Assembly (NCBI GenBank): GCA_030695945.1 | Contig: JAUYOG010000022.1 | Span: 186,001 to 250,000 of the forward strand | Direction of reading: 5' to 3' | From: Ramlibacter sp. | GTDB taxonomy: Bacteria > Pseudomonadota > Gammaproteobacteria > Burkholderiales > Burkholderiaceae_C | Length of the DNA stretch: 64,000 bases | Shown: positions 9,308-19,463 of the stretch, piece by piece | Layout: every line of letters starts with the position of its first letter | How positions within the stretch are numbered: position 1 is the stretch's first letter | The notes under the pieces: generated by a model | What the model was told of the DNA's origin: nothing | Databases searched by the model: none | Seen by the model: only the letters and a program-made list of their open reading frames with translations | Position numbers and translations under genes: made by a program

Positions 9308-10102
9308 ATGAGAAAAACCGACACCGGCGCCCCCGCCACCCCCACGATCCAGGTGATCCAACGCATGTTCGCGTTGATCGACGCTCTGGCTTCCCGGGAG
9401 GAAGCCGTCTCGCTCAAGGAAATCAGCGAGAAAACCGGACTGCATCCTTCCACCACGCACCGCATCCTCAACGACCTGGCCACCGGCCGCTTCGTGGACC
9501 GGCCGGAGGCCGGCAGTTACCGGCTCGGCATGCGGCTGCTCGAGTTGGGCAACCTGGTCAAGGGGCGCCTGAACGTGCGCGACGCCGCCTTGACGCCGAT
9601 GCGCGAGCTGCACAAGCTGATCCAGCAACCTGTCAACCTCAGCATGCGCCAGGGTGACGAGATCGTGTACATCGAGCGCGCATACAGCGAGCGGTCCGGC
9701 ATGCAGGTGGTGCGAGCGATCGGCGGCCGCGCCCCGCTGCACCTGACTTCCACCGGCAAGCTGTTCCTGGCCGCCGACGACCCGCAACGCGTGCGCGCCT
9801 ATGCCACCCGCACCGGGTTGGCCGGCCACACCAAGAACAGCATCACGCAGTTGCCCATCCTCGAGCGCGAACTCGCGAAGGCGCGGCAGTATGGAATCGC
9901 GCGCGACAACGAGGAGCTGGAGCTCGGCGTGAGGTGCATGGCCGCAGGCATCTACGACGACCAGAACAGGCTCGTCGCAGGCCTGTCGATCTCCGCGCCC
10001 GCGGACCGGCTGGATGAAGGCTGGCTGACAAAGCTGCAAGCCACGGCCAGCGAGATCTCCTCGGCGCTGGGGTACAAGACCCCCACGTTGAAAGCAGCGT
10101 AA
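9308..10102 (+). CDS. IclR-family transcriptional regulator
   Basis: 264 residues. The N-terminal winged helix-turn-helix covers about residues 15-75 (VSLKEISEKTGLHPSTTHRI), and the IclR effector domain follows (GRAPLHLTSTGKLFLAADDP, and DNEELELGVRCMAAGIYD near the end). It stands alone between bpt and a strong terminator, so the regulated genes are not evident. An AT-rich stretch with TAAAAT at about 9275 may hold its promoter. Confidence 0.93.
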   Translation: MRKTDTGAPATPTIQVIQRMFALIDALASREEAVSLKEISEKTGLHPSTTHRILNDLATGRFVDRPEAGSYRLGMRLLELGNLVKGRLNVRDAALTPMRELHKLIQQPVNLSMRQGDEIVYIERAYSERSGMQVVRAIGGRAPLHLTSTGKLFLAADDPQRVRAYATRTGLAGHTKNSITQLPILERELAKARQYGIARDNEELELGVRCMAAGIYDDQNRLVAGLSISAPADRLDEGWLTKLQATASEISSALGYKTPTLKAA

Positions 10103-10113
10103 TCACCAAAAGG

Positions 10114-10138
10114 ACAAGGCCCCGACGGGGCCTTGTTT
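10114..10138 (+). terminator. Rho-independent terminator after the IclR gene
   Basis: A perfect 10-bp stem, ACAAGGCCCC (10114-10123) with GGGGCCTTGT (10127-10136), has a three-base loop and a short T run. It separates the IclR gene from the convergent pbpG. Confidence 0.85.
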
Positions 10139-10172
10139 CGTGTTGGAGCGTAGCGGATACCTGGCGGCTACC

Positions 10173-11234
10173 TTACCCGTTCACCTGCCGAATCACCGTA
10201 TTGCCGCCGCTTGGCAACGTCACCGGGTTCGACTCCACCCAGCGGCGCACGCGCTCGGCATCGCCGATGCGGCTCAGCTTGCCGGCGGAATCCAGGAACA
10301 CCATGATCAACTTGCGGCCGGCGACCTTCGCTTGCATCACCAGACACTGGCCCGCTTCGGAGATGTAGCCCGTCTTCTGCAGGCCGATGTCCCAGCCCGG
10401 GTTCTTCACCAGGCGGTTGGTGTTGTTGAACTGCAGCGTGCGGTTGCCCACCTCGACCTGATGGCCTGGCGAAGTGGAGAACTCGCGCAGCACGGGGTCG
10501 TTGTACGCCGTGTTCACCAGCGTCGCCAGGTCCTGCGCGCTCGACTGGTTGTTGCTCGACAGGCCCGTCGGCTCGACGTACTTGGTGTCCTTCATGCCCA
10601 GCATCTTGGCCTTGGCATTCATCACCGACACGAAAGCGCCCAGTCCGCCGGGATAGGTGCGCCCGAGGGCGTGCGCTGCACGATTCTCGCTGGACATCAG
10701 GGCCAGGTGCAGCAATTCGCCGCGGGTCAGCATGGCGCCCACCCTCAGGCGGGAGCGGCTTCCCTTTTCGGTGTCGACGTCGTCCTGCGTGATGGCGATC
10801 ATCTCTTCCATCGGCAGCTTGGCCTCGCTCACGACCAGGCCGGTCATGAGCTTGGTGAGCGATGCGATCGGCAGCACGGCCGAGTCGTTCTTGGAAAACA
10901 GCACTTCGCGCGTGTCCTGGTCGATCACCAGGGCGACGCTGGATTTGAGGTCGAGCTGGTCCTGCACCGAGTGCAGGCCCGCCAGCTGGCCGTAGGAGGG
11001 CCGGGCCGGCACGAGCCGGACCACGGAAGCACGGCTCTTGGCGGAAAAGGTCTTGGCGACACGCTTGCCGGCATACGTCTTCTTGGCGACGATCTTCTTG
11101 GCGACAGTGCCCTTGCGCGGCGCCGCGTCTGCCACCGCCGGCGACAGGCCGATGACGAGGACAGCCAATGCCACCGAATGGAAAATGCGATTCAGGATGG
11201 TCTTGCCCATGGCCAACGAGGACTTTCGGTGCAT
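10173..11234 (-). CDS. pbpG: D-alanyl-D-alanine endopeptidase (PBP7-like)
   Basis: Periplasmic low-molecular-weight penicillin-binding protein that cleaves cross-links in peptidoglycan. 353 residues. The signal peptide covers about residues 15-37 (IFHSVALAVLVIGLSPAVADA), then comes a Lys-rich basic linker (residues 40-66). The S11 peptidase motifs are all present: SLTK at 125-128, SSEN and KTG in LQKTGYI. The basic linker after the signal is a common feature of this protein in the family. Transcribed alone, probably from the promoter at about 11270-11298. Confidence 0.93.
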   Translation of the reverse strand: MHRKSSLAMGKTILNRIFHSVALAVLVIGLSPAVADAAPRKGTVAKKIVAKKTYAGKRVAKTFSAKSRASVVRLVPARPSYGQLAGLHSVQDQLDLKSSVALVIDQDTREVLFSKNDSAVLPIASLTKLMTGLVVSEAKLPMEEMIAITQDDVDTEKGSRSRLRVGAMLTRGELLHLALMSSENRAAHALGRTYPGGLGAFVSVMNAKAKMLGMKDTKYVEPTGLSSNNQSSAQDLATLVNTAYNDPVLREFSTSPGHQVEVGNRTLQFNNTNRLVKNPGWDIGLQKTGYISEAGQCLVMQAKVAGRKLIMVFLDSAGKLSRIGDAERVRRWVESNPVTLPSGGNTVIRQVNG

Positions 11235-11269
11235 TGATGGAACTCCAGAAACGCTACAACGACGCTCGA

Positions 11270-11298
11270 AGTTTACCCAAGAAGAAAAAGTTACGCAA
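11270..11298 (-). promoter_or_regulatory. Probable pbpG promoter
   Basis: On the minus strand, TTGCGT (11298-11293) and TAAACT (11275-11270) are separated by 17 bp, which gives a start of transcription near 11263, about 30 bases before the pbpG ATG. The -35 overlaps the left arm of the inverted repeat at 11287-11320. Confidence 0.5.
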
Positions 11299-11320
11299 GA
11301 TCAATGACTTATGTAACTTT
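11287..11320. repeat. Inverted repeat AAAGTTAC-N18-GTAACTTT at the pbpG promoter
   Basis: A perfect 8-bp inverted repeat (11287-11294 and 11313-11320) in an AT-rich gap between leuA and pbpG. It overlaps the proposed -35 region, so it could be an operator. Function unknown. Confidence 0.5.
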
Positions 11321-11352
11321 CCTGAGTCAACACAGTAATTATAGGAAAGCTC

Positions 11353-12891
11353 CTAGCCCTGTGCGGCCACACGATCAGCTTTACTTTGTAACTTGTTGAG
11401 AGCGCTGAGGTAGGCCTTTGCAGACGCAACGACGATATCGGGGTCGGCCCCGACGCCGTTGACCACCCGGCCGGAGTTCTGCAGGCGCACCGTCACCTCG
11501 CCCTGACTCTCCGTGGAACCGCTGATCGCGTTCACCGAATAGAGCACCATCTCCGCCCCGCTCTTCACATGGCTTTCGATGGCCTTGAGCGAGGCGTCCA
11601 CCGGCCCGTTGCCATCGGACTCGCCGCGAACCTCCTTGCCGTCCACCTTGAATACGACGACCGCATGCGGCCGCTCGCCCGTCTCGCTGTGTTGCGCGAG
11701 CGACACGAAATGGAACTGCTCCTGCTCATGCGTGACGCTTTCGTCGCTCACGAGCGCCAGGATGTCCTCGTCGAAGATGTCGCTCTTGCGGTCGGCAAGT
11801 TCCTTGAAACGGGCGAACGCCGTGTTGACGTCGGCTTCGCTGTCGAGCGACACGCCGAGTTCCTGCAGGCGCTGCTTGAAGGCATTGCGGCCGGACAGCT
11901 TGCCCAGCACGATCTTGTTGGCGCTCCAGCCGACGTCCTCGGCGCGCATGATCTCGTAGGTGTCGCGCGCCTTCAGCACGCCGTCCTGGTGGATGCCGCT
12001 GGCATGCGCGAACGCGTTGGCCCCCACCACCGCCTTGTTGGGCTGAACGACGAAGCCGGTGGTCTGGCTGACCATGCGGCTCGCCGCGACGATGTGCTTC
12101 GTGTCGATGTTCAGCTCGAGCCCGTAGTAGTCCTTGCGGGTCTTCACCGCCATCACGATCTCTTCCAGCGAGCAGTTGCCGGCGCGCTCGCCCAGCCCGT
12201 TGATCGTGCACTCGACCTGCCTCGCACCGCCGAGCTTGACACCGGCCAGCGAATTGGCCACGGCCATCCCCAGGTCGTTGTGGCAGTGCACCGACCAGAT
12301 GGCCTTGTCCGAATTGGGGATGCGCTCGCGCAGGGTCTTGATGAACTGGCCATAGAGTTCGGGCACGGCGTAGCCGACGGTGTCGGGCACGTTGATGGTG
12401 GTCGCGCCCTCCGCGATCACCGTCTCCAGCACCTTGCACAGGAAATCCATCTCGCTGCGGTAGCCGTCCTCGGGGGAGAACTCGACGTCGCCGCACAGGT
12501 TGCGCGCGAACCGCACGGACTGCTTCGCCTGCTCCAGCACCTGGTCGGGCGTCATGCGCAGCTTCTTTTCCATGTGCAACGGCGACGTCGCGATGAAGGT
12601 GTGGATGCGCGCGCGCTGCGCGCCCTTGAGCGCCTCGGCCGCGCGCGAGATGTCGCGGTCGTTGGCGCGCGAGAGCGAGCAGATCGTCGAATCCCTGATG
12701 GAGTTGGCGATCAGGTTCACGGCCTCGAAGTCGCCGTTGGAGCTGGCGGCGAAGCCGGCCTCGATGACGTCCACCTTGAGGCGCTCGAGCTGCCGCGCGA
12801 TGCGCAGCTTCTCGTCCTTTGTCATGGAGGCGCCCGGCGACTGCTCGCCGTCGCGCAGGGTGGTGTCGAAGATGATCAGTTGGTCTGCCAC
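11353..12891 (-). CDS. leuA: 2-isopropylmalate synthase, type 1 (E. coli-like)
   Basis: Condenses 2-ketoisovalerate with acetyl-CoA, the first committed step to leucine. 512 residues. The HMGL-like TIM barrel begins [18 protein letters not shown] and includes the [14 protein letters not shown] metal-binding segment. A regulatory LeuA dimer domain occupies about the last 130 residues. Start and length match LeuA. It begins 20 bp after the type 2 synthase gene, so the two are cotranscribed. In related bacteria this gene usually follows pssA directly. Confidence 0.95.
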   Translation of the reverse strand: MADQLIIFDTTLRDGEQSPGASMTKDEKLRIARQLERLKVDVIEAGFAASSNGDFEAVNLIANSIRDSTICSLSRANDRDISRAAEALKGAQRARIHTFIATSPLHMEKKLRMTPDQVLEQAKQSVRFARNLCGDVEFSPEDGYRSEMDFLCKVLETVIAEGATTINVPDTVGYAVPELYGQFIKTLRERIPNSDKAIWSVHCHNDLGMAVANSLAGVKLGGARQVECTINGLGERAGNCSLEEIVMAVKTRKDYYGLELNIDTKHIVAASRMVSQTTGFVVQPNKAVVGANAFAHASGIHQDGVLKARDTYEIMRAEDVGWSANKIVLGKLSGRNAFKQRLQELGVSLDSEADVNTAFARFKELADRKSDIFDEDILALVSDESVTHEQEQFHFVSLAQHSETGERPHAVVVFKVDGKEVRGESDGNGPVDASLKAIESHVKSGAEMVLYSVNAISGSTESQGEVTVRLQNSGRVVNGVGADPDIVVASAKAYLSALNKLQSKADRVAAQG

Positions 12892-12911
12892 GAGATTTCC
12901 TTCTTTCCCAG

Positions 12912-14612
12912 TCAGTTGGGGACAGAGCTAAACGTCTGTCCCGCAAGATCGCCGAGACGGGCGCGCTGCAGGCCCGAGACGATGGCCTTGAGCGAAGCCG
13001 AAACGATGTTCGAATCCATGCCGACGCCGAACAGCGTGCGTTCGCCGACGCGCAGTTCGAGATAGGCCACCGCCTGGGCATTGGCGCCCGAGCCGATGGC
13101 GTGCTCATGGTAGTCGAGGACGCGGATCGTTTCACCGCAGGCGGCGCCCAGCGCCTCGACGAAGGCGTCGATCGGGCCGTTGCCCGCTCCCTCGACATGG
13201 AAGCGATGGCCCCGGATTTCCACCTCGGCGGCCAGCTTGACGAGCGTGCCGGCCATGCCGTGCGCGGGCTCCAGCACCTGGTGCCGGGGCGCCGCGATGC
13301 TGCGGATGCCGTATTCGCGCTCGAACAGTTCGAAGAGGTCCTGCGCCGTGTGTTCCTTGCCGGAAGCGTCCATGACCGCCTGGACGACCTGGCTGAACTC
13401 TATCTGCAGGCGGCGCGGCAGCTCCAGCCCGTATTCGCTCTCCAGCAGGTAGGAGATGCCGCCCTTGCCGGATTGGCTGTTCACGCGGATCACGGCCTCG
13501 TAGGTGCGGCCCAGGTCCTTGGGATCCAGGGGCAGGTAAGGCATGTCCCAGATGTCCGATTCCTTGCGGGCGGCGAATGCCTTCTTGATCGCATCCTGGT
13601 GCGAGCCGGAGAACGAGGTGTACACGAGGTCGCCCGCATAGGGATGGCGCGGATGCACCGGCAGCTGGTTGCAATGCTCCACCGTGCGCCGGATCTCGTC
13701 GATGTCGGAGAAGTCGAGCCCCGGGTTCACCCCCTGCGAGTACAGGTTGAGCGCGACGTTCACGAGGTCGAGGTTGCCGGTCCGCTCGCCGTTGCCGAAG
13801 AGGCAGCCCTCCAGCCGGTCCGCGCCCGCCATCACGGCGAATTCACCCGCGGCCGTCCCGGTGCCGCGGTCGTTGTGCGGATGCACCGAGAGCACGATGG
13901 AATCGCGGCGGGCCAGGTTGCGGTGCATCCATTCGATCATGTCGGCGAAGATGTTCGGCGTGGAATGCTCCACCGTGGAAGGCAGGTTGACGATGCACTT
14001 GCGCTGGGGCGTGGGCTGCCAGACCCCGGTCACGGCATCCACGACGCGCTTGGAGAACGCGAGTTCGGTGCCGGAGAACATTTCCGGCGAGTACTCGAAG
14101 GTCCACCGGGTGCCCGGCTGCTGCGCGGCCAGTTCCGAGAACAGGCGTGCCTGACTGGTCGCCAGTTCCACGATGCCCTCCTCGTCCAGTCCCAGCACGA
14201 CCTTGCGCATGACCGGCGCCGTGGCGTTGTACAGGTGCACGATCACCCGTTTGGCGCCCGCCAGCGACTCGAACGTGCGCCGGATCAGCGGCTCGCGCGC
14301 CTGCGTGAGCACCTGGATCGTGACGTCGTCGGGCACCAGGTCCTCGTCGATGAGCTTGCGGATGAAGTCGAACTCGACCTGCGAGGCCGACGGGAACCCC
14401 ACCTCGATCTCCTTGAAGCCGATGTCCACCAGCGTTTCGAACATCCGAAGCTTGCGCGGGATGTCCATCGGCTCGATCAGCGCCTGGTTGCCGTCGCGCA
14501 GGTCCACGCTGCACCACACGGGCGGGCGGCTCAGCACCGCGTCGGGCCAGGTTCGGTCGGCGAGGCGCACCGGCGGAAACGCGCGGTACTTGCTGGCGGG
14601 ATTTTTCAACAT
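12912..14612 (-). CDS. leuA: 2-isopropylmalate synthase, type 2 (long form)
   Basis: 566 residues from ATG 14612, after a possible in-frame upstream start that lacks family resemblance. The sequence [20 protein letters not shown] followed by [18 protein letters not shown] is characteristic of the long LeuA family found in actinobacteria and some proteobacteria. The [15 protein letters not shown] metal segment and a C-terminal allosteric domain are present. It catalyses the same reaction as the next gene. It is preceded by a leader peptide with four Leu codons and by an attenuator hairpin, so leucine control is likely for both synthases. Confidence 0.95.
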   Translation of the reverse strand: MLKNPASKYRAFPPVRLADRTWPDAVLSRPPVWCSVDLRDGNQALIEPMDIPRKLRMFETLVDIGFKEIEVGFPSASQVEFDFIRKLIDEDLVPDDVTIQVLTQAREPLIRRTFESLAGAKRVIVHLYNATAPVMRKVVLGLDEEGIVELATSQARLFSELAAQQPGTRWTFEYSPEMFSGTELAFSKRVVDAVTGVWQPTPQRKCIVNLPSTVEHSTPNIFADMIEWMHRNLARRDSIVLSVHPHNDRGTGTAAGEFAVMAGADRLEGCLFGNGERTGNLDLVNVALNLYSQGVNPGLDFSDIDEIRRTVEHCNQLPVHPRHPYAGDLVYTSFSGSHQDAIKKAFAARKESDIWDMPYLPLDPKDLGRTYEAVIRVNSQSGKGGISYLLESEYGLELPRRLQIEFSQVVQAVMDASGKEHTAQDLFELFEREYGIRSIAAPRHQVLEPAHGMAGTLVKLAAEVEIRGHRFHVEGAGNGPIDAFVEALGAACGETIRVLDYHEHAIGSGANAQAVAYLELRVGERTLFGVGMDSNIVSASLKAIVSGLQRARLGDLAGQTFSSVPN

Positions 14613-14652
14613 GATCGTGTCTCTCGTGAGTTTCAGGTGAACCGGCAGCCCC

Positions 14653-14689
14653 AAAGAAAAACGGCCCGCTGCTGGTGCAAACGGGCCGT
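14653..14689 (-). terminator. Leucine attenuator hairpin before leuA (type 2)
   Basis: On the minus strand ACGGCCCG (14689-14682) pairs with CGGGCCGT (14668-14661), followed by TTTTTCTTT. It lies between the Leu-rich leader peptide and the leuA start, the arrangement expected for transcription attenuation. Confidence 0.8.
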
Positions 14690-14710
14690 CGAGTCAGGTT
14701 TACGCGTGCG

Positions 14711-14764
14711 CTACCGTCTCCGCCCGTGGGGAGATAGCAGTAGGGCCAGCGAAATTCGGTTCAT
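14711..14764 (-). CDS. leuL: leu operon leader peptide
   Basis: A 17-residue frame reading MNRISLALLLSPHGRRR, from ATG 14764 to TAG at 14713-14711. It contains four Leu codons in the span LALLL, two of them the rare CTA. It ends 22 bases before the attenuator stem. Stalling of ribosomes at these codons when charged leucyl-tRNA is scarce would be expected to prevent the terminator, by analogy with leuL of enterics. It starts 22 bp after pssA, so its promoter probably overlaps the end of pssA. Confidence 0.8.
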   Translation of the reverse strand: MNRISLALLLSPHGRRR

Positions 14765-14786
14765 GGCATCAATGTAGCACAACTCG

Positions 14787-15605
14787 TCACTTGTGCAGGC
14801 CGCGCTCTTCGGGTTCCTCGGTCGAGGTGCTGATCACGCTCGTAGGCTGGCCCTTCGCGCGGCGCCAGCCATAGAGGACGTAGCCCGACAGGCCGTAGAT
14901 CACGAACAGCGCGAACAACACGATGGGCGGGTGGACGTTGATCACGGCGATGCCCAGCGCGATGGCGACGATCACGACGAAGGGCACGCTCTTTTTCATC
15001 TGCACGTCCTTGAAGCTGTAGAACGGCACATTGGTGACCATCGTGAGGCCGGCATAGAGGGCAAAGCCGAACATCACCCATTCGACGTCCTGGCCCTTGA
15101 TGCCCAGGTCGTTCATCACCCAGATGAAACCGGCGACCAGGGCGGCCGCGGCCGGCGAGGGCAGCCCCTGGAAGTAGCGCTTGTCCACCACTGCCGTGTT
15201 GACATTGAAGCGCGCCAGGCGCAGCGCCGCACAGGCGCAGTACACGAAGGCGGCGAACCAGCCCCAGCGGCCCAGGCCCCTCAGCGCCCACTCGTAGGCG
15301 ACGAGCGCCGGCGCGGCGCCGAAGGACACCATGTCGGACAGGGAATCCATCTGCTCGCCGAACGCGCTCTGGGTGTTGGTCATGCGGGCCACCCGGCCGT
15401 CCAGGCTGTCGAGGACCATCGCGCAGAAGATGCCGACAGCCGCCAGGTCATACCGCTGGTTCATCGCCATCACGATGGCGTAGAAGCCGCCGAACAGCGC
15501 CGCCAGGGTGAACAGGTTGGGCAGGACATAGATGCCCTTGCGGCGCTTGCGCACCACAAGGCCCTCGGCCGGCGTGTGGTCGTGGTTTTCGTTGCCGTCG
15601 TGCAT
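14787..15605 (-). CDS. pssA: CDP-diacylglycerol--serine O-phosphatidyltransferase
   Basis: Inner-membrane enzyme that makes phosphatidylserine, the precursor of phosphatidylethanolamine. 272 residues with about eight hydrophobic segments. The CDP-alcohol phosphatidyltransferase motif DG-x2-AR-x8-G-x3-D-x3-D is seen in LDGRVARM through GEQMDSLSD. The cytoplasmic N terminus VRKRRKGIYVLPNLFTLAAL is typical. The conserved position between ilvC and leuA is common in betaproteobacteria. A terminator separates it from ilvC, so it may have its own promoter. Confidence 0.95.
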   Translation of the reverse strand: MHDGNENHDHTPAEGLVVRKRRKGIYVLPNLFTLAALFGGFYAIVMAMNQRYDLAAVGIFCAMVLDSLDGRVARMTNTQSAFGEQMDSLSDMVSFGAAPALVAYEWALRGLGRWGWFAAFVYCACAALRLARFNVNTAVVDKRYFQGLPSPAAAALVAGFIWVMNDLGIKGQDVEWVMFGFALYAGLTMVTNVPFYSFKDVQMKKSVPFVVIVAIALGIAVINVHPPIVLFALFVIYGLSGYVLYGWRRAKGQPTSVISTSTEEPEERGLHK

Positions 15606-15625
15606 GCGGCGAGTGTAAAGGGAAT

Positions 15626-15650
15626 GAAAAAGCCGCCCGAAGGCGGCTTT
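15626..15650 (-). terminator. Terminator after ilvC
   Basis: AAAGCCGCC (minus strand, from 15650) pairs with GGCGGCTTT and is followed by more T residues, with a short TTCG-type loop. It ends the ilvIHC transcript before pssA. The stem also has A and T runs on both sides and might work in both directions. Confidence 0.75.
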
Positions 15651-15654
15651 GGGG

Positions 15655-15713
15655 TGTCATGCCGGACTTGATCCGGCATCCACGGTGGATCGCGGATCAG
15701 GTCCGCAATGACA
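15655..15713. repeat. Dispersed palindromic repeat, copy 1
   Basis: Starts TGTCATGCCGGACTTGATCC and ends GTCCGCAATGACA. The ends TGTCAT/ATGACA are inverted, and inside are two palindromes around CCGGA-TCCGG and GCGGA-TCCGC. A longer copy with the same ends is at 17456-17527. Both are in gaps of the ilv cluster. It resembles MITE-like intergenic repeats of alpha- and betaproteobacteria. Confidence 0.75.
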
Positions 15714-15718
15714 AACTC

Positions 15719-16756
<1,038 letters not shown>

Positions 16757-16782
16757 TCAGTTGTGGGTGGACTTCACGGGGG

Positions 16783-16878
16783 CCACCGCGGAACCGGCTT
16801 TGCCGGGCCGCTGGTGGCGCCCCCTTGAGGGGGAGAGGGCGAAGCCCGAGGGGGCATCGCCGAATGCGCTTCGGGGGT
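16783..16878. repeat. Comamonadaceae-type intergenic repeat between ilvC and ilvH
   Basis: A highly G/C-rich stretch with nested short palindromes: GGAACCGGCTTTGCCGG, CCCCCTTGAGGGGG and GGGCGAAGCCCGAGGGGGC. I have the impression that this kind of element recurs between genes in Comamonadaceae chromosomes, but only one copy is in this window. It may form an RNA hairpin inside the ilvH-ilvC transcript. Confidence 0.5.
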
Positions 16879-16881
16879 GGG

Positions 16882-17373
16882 TCATACTCTCAGGATGCGT
16901 TCGCCCCGGCCGATGCCGCTGGAACCCGTGCGGACGGTTTCCAGGATGGCGCTGCGGTCGATGGCTTCCAGGAAGGCGTCGTTCTTGCCCTGGTCGCCGG
17001 TGAGCTCGATGGTGTAGCTTTTCTCGGTGACGTCGATGATGCGGCCACGGAAGATGTCGGCCATGCGCTTCATTTCCTCACGCTCCTTGCCGACGGCGCG
17101 CACCTTGACCATCATGAGCTCGCGCTCGGTGTAGGCGCCTTCGGTCAGGTCGACAACCTTGACGACCTCGATCAGGCGGTTCAGGTGCTTGGTGATCTGC
17201 TCGATCACCTCGTCCGACCCCGCCGTCTGGATGGTCATCCGGGACAGCGACGGGTCCTCCGTCGGTGCCACCGTGAGCGACTCGATGTTGTAGCCACGGG
17301 CCGAGAACAGGCCCACGACGCGGGAGAGAGCGCCGGGCTCGTTCTCCAGCAATACCGCGATGATGTGTTTCAT
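16882..17373 (-). CDS. ilvH: Acetolactate synthase, small regulatory subunit
   Basis: Confers valine feedback inhibition on the catalytic subunit IlvI. 163 residues. The N-terminal ACT domain begins KHIIAVLLENEPGALSRVVG and includes RGYNIESLTVAPTEDP. The C-terminal domain carries FRGRIIDVTEKSYTIELTG. It lies between ilvI (164 bp upstream) and ilvC, and both gaps contain repeats. Confidence 0.97.
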   Translation of the reverse strand: MKHIIAVLLENEPGALSRVVGLFSARGYNIESLTVAPTEDPSLSRMTIQTAGSDEVIEQITKHLNRLIEVVKVVDLTEGAYTERELMMVKVRAVGKEREEMKRMADIFRGRIIDVTEKSYTIELTGDQGKNDAFLEAIDRSAILETVRTGSSGIGRGERILRV

Positions 17374-17455
17374 GTTGAGTGATTCCTCTTTTCGGTGCCC
17401 TCCCCGTCCGGCGGTAACCGGGCAGCTTGGCAGCCAATAGATTCGTCTTCGAATT

Positions 17456-17527
17456 TGTCATGCCGGACTCGATCCGGCATCCACGTCGGCGCGCCAACAT
17501 GGATTGCGGGTCGAGCCCGCAATGACA
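17456..17527. repeat. Dispersed palindromic repeat, copy 2
   Basis: Begins TGTCATGCCGGACTCGATCC and ends GAGCCCGCAATGACA, with the same inverted ends (TGTCAT/ATGACA) and internal palindromes as the copy at 15655-15713 but a longer centre. It lies between ilvI and ilvH. Confidence 0.75.
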
Positions 17528-17537
17528 GCCTTGTGCG

Positions 17538-19313
17538 TTACAGGTCCTCGCTTCCGAGCAGCATCTCCGTGATGCCCTTGCCCGCCTGCACCATCGGGAA
17601 GACGTTCTCGGTCGGGTCGGTGCGGAAGTCCATGAACACGGTGCGGTCCTTGAGCTTGCGCGCCTCCCGCAATGCGGGTTCGACGTCCTTCGGGTGCTCG
17701 ATCAGCATGCCGACGTGCCCATAGGCCTCGGCGAGCTTGACGAAATTGGGCAGCGCGTCCATGTAGCTGTGGCTGTAGCGGCCCTCGTAATCCAGTTCCT
17801 GCCACTGGCGCACCATGCCCAGGTAGCGGTTGTTCAGCGAGACGATCTTGATCGGCGTGTTGTACTGCAGGCAGGTGGAGAGCTCCTGGATGCACATCTG
17901 CACCGAGCCTTCGCCGGTGATGCAGTACACCTCGCTCTGGGGCTTGGCGAGCTTGATGCCCATGGCATAGGGAATGCCCACGCCCATGGTGCCCAGGCCG
18001 CCGGAGTTGATCCAGCGGCGCGGCTCGTTGAAGCGGTAGTACTGGGCGGCCCACATCTGGTGCTGCCCCACGTCGGACGTGATGTACGCGTCGGCGTCCT
18101 TGGTCATGTTCCACAGCGTCTCGACCACGTACTGCGGCTTGATGACTTCGGCGTTCTTGCGGTCGTACTTCAGGCAGTCCTTCTTGCGCCAGCCCTCGAT
18201 CGTGTCCCACCAGGCGCCCAGTGCCTGGGGGTCGGGCCTGGCGCTGGACTCGCGGATCATCGCGAGCAGTTCGCCCAGCACGTCCTTGACGTCGCCGACG
18301 ATCGGGATGTCGACCTTCACGCGCTTGGAGATGCTGGACGGGTCGATGTCGATGTGGATGATCTTGCGCTCGTTCTGCGCGAAGTGCTTGGGGTTGCCGA
18401 TCACGCGGTCGTCGAAGCGCGCGCCGACGGCCAGCAGCACGTCGCAGTTCTGCATCGCGTTGTTGGCCTCGATGGTGCCGTGCATGCCCAGCATGCCGAG
18501 GAACTTGCGGTCGTTCGCGGGGTAGGCCCCCAGGCCCATCAGCGTGTTGGTGACGGGGTAGCCCAGCGTGTCCACGAGCTGGCGCAGTTCGGCCGTCGCG
18601 TTGCCCAGGATCACGCCGCCGCCGGTGTAGATGTACGGGCGCTTGGCGGCCAGCAACAGCTGCAGCGCCTTGCGGATCTGGCCGCCGTGGCCCTTGCGCA
18701 CCGGGTTGTAGGAGCGCATCTCCACCTTGTCCGGGTAGCCGTGGTAGGCCGTCTTGTTGAAGGAGATGTCCTTCGGGATGTCCACCACCACCGGTCCCGG
18801 CCGGCCGCTGCGGGCGATGTGGAAGGCCTTTTTCATCACGTCGGCCAGGGTGCGCACGTCCTTGACCAGGAAGTTGTGCTTGACGATCGGGCGCGTGATG
18901 CCGACGGTGTCGCACTCCTGGAAGGCATCGAGGCCGATGGCATGGCTCGGCACCTGCCCGGTGATGATCACCATGGGGATGCTGTCCATGTAGGCGGTGG
19001 CGATGCCGGTGACGGCATTGGTGACGCCGGGGCCGGACGTGACGAGGGCGACGCCGACGTCGCCAGTGGCACGGGCATAGCCGTCGGCGGCGTGCACGGC
19101 CGCCTGTTCGTGGCGCACCAGCACGTGCTGGATGGTGTCCTGCTTGTAGAAAGCGTCGTAGATGTGCAACACCGCGCCGCCGGGATAACCCCAGACGTAC
19201 TTCACGCCTTCGGCCTGGAGTGTCTTGACGAGGATTTCCGCGCCGCGGAGTTCGAGAGATTGGCCGGCAGTGGCTGCGGCCGCGGAGCTCAGCTCCGCCT
19301 TCGAGATTTCCAT
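17538..19313 (-). CDS. ilvI: Acetolactate synthase, large catalytic subunit
   Basis: ThDP-dependent enzyme that makes acetolactate or acetohydroxybutyrate. 591 residues from ATG 19313 (AAAGG upstream); a TTG two codons earlier is less likely. Recognisable parts are the N-terminal YVWGYPGGAVLHIYD segment with the catalytic Glu in RHEQAAVHAADGYARA, the central FAD-binding domain, and the C-terminal ThDP motif from CITGEGSVQMCIQEL to LNNRYLGMVRQWQ. It heads the ilvI-ilvH-ilvC run. Confidence 0.97.
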   Translation of the reverse strand: MEISKAELSSAAAATAGQSLELRGAEILVKTLQAEGVKYVWGYPGGAVLHIYDAFYKQDTIQHVLVRHEQAAVHAADGYARATGDVGVALVTSGPGVTNAVTGIATAYMDSIPMVIITGQVPSHAIGLDAFQECDTVGITRPIVKHNFLVKDVRTLADVMKKAFHIARSGRPGPVVVDIPKDISFNKTAYHGYPDKVEMRSYNPVRKGHGGQIRKALQLLLAAKRPYIYTGGGVILGNATAELRQLVDTLGYPVTNTLMGLGAYPANDRKFLGMLGMHGTIEANNAMQNCDVLLAVGARFDDRVIGNPKHFAQNERKIIHIDIDPSSISKRVKVDIPIVGDVKDVLGELLAMIRESSARPDPQALGAWWDTIEGWRKKDCLKYDRKNAEVIKPQYVVETLWNMTKDADAYITSDVGQHQMWAAQYYRFNEPRRWINSGGLGTMGVGIPYAMGIKLAKPQSEVYCITGEGSVQMCIQELSTCLQYNTPIKIVSLNNRYLGMVRQWQELDYEGRYSHSYMDALPNFVKLAEAYGHVGMLIEHPKDVEPALREARKLKDRTVFMDFRTDPTENVFPMVQAGKGITEMLLGSEDL

Positions 19314-19463
19314 GATCAACCTTTGCGATTTTCTCTGACGAAAAACCTTGGGTGCCCCTCGCGTGCCCTTGTGAGGCCGGTACGGGACTTAGAACCACAG
19401 ACCATGGACGCGCCTATCGCAGCGCCGGATCAGGGCTCGTTTGCCTTTTGACTTGCAAGCCGC

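Noticed and set aside
19314-19457. An ilv leader peptide for attenuation of ilvI
   Set aside because: The leader holds no short frame enriched in Ile, Val or Leu codons and no terminator hairpin.
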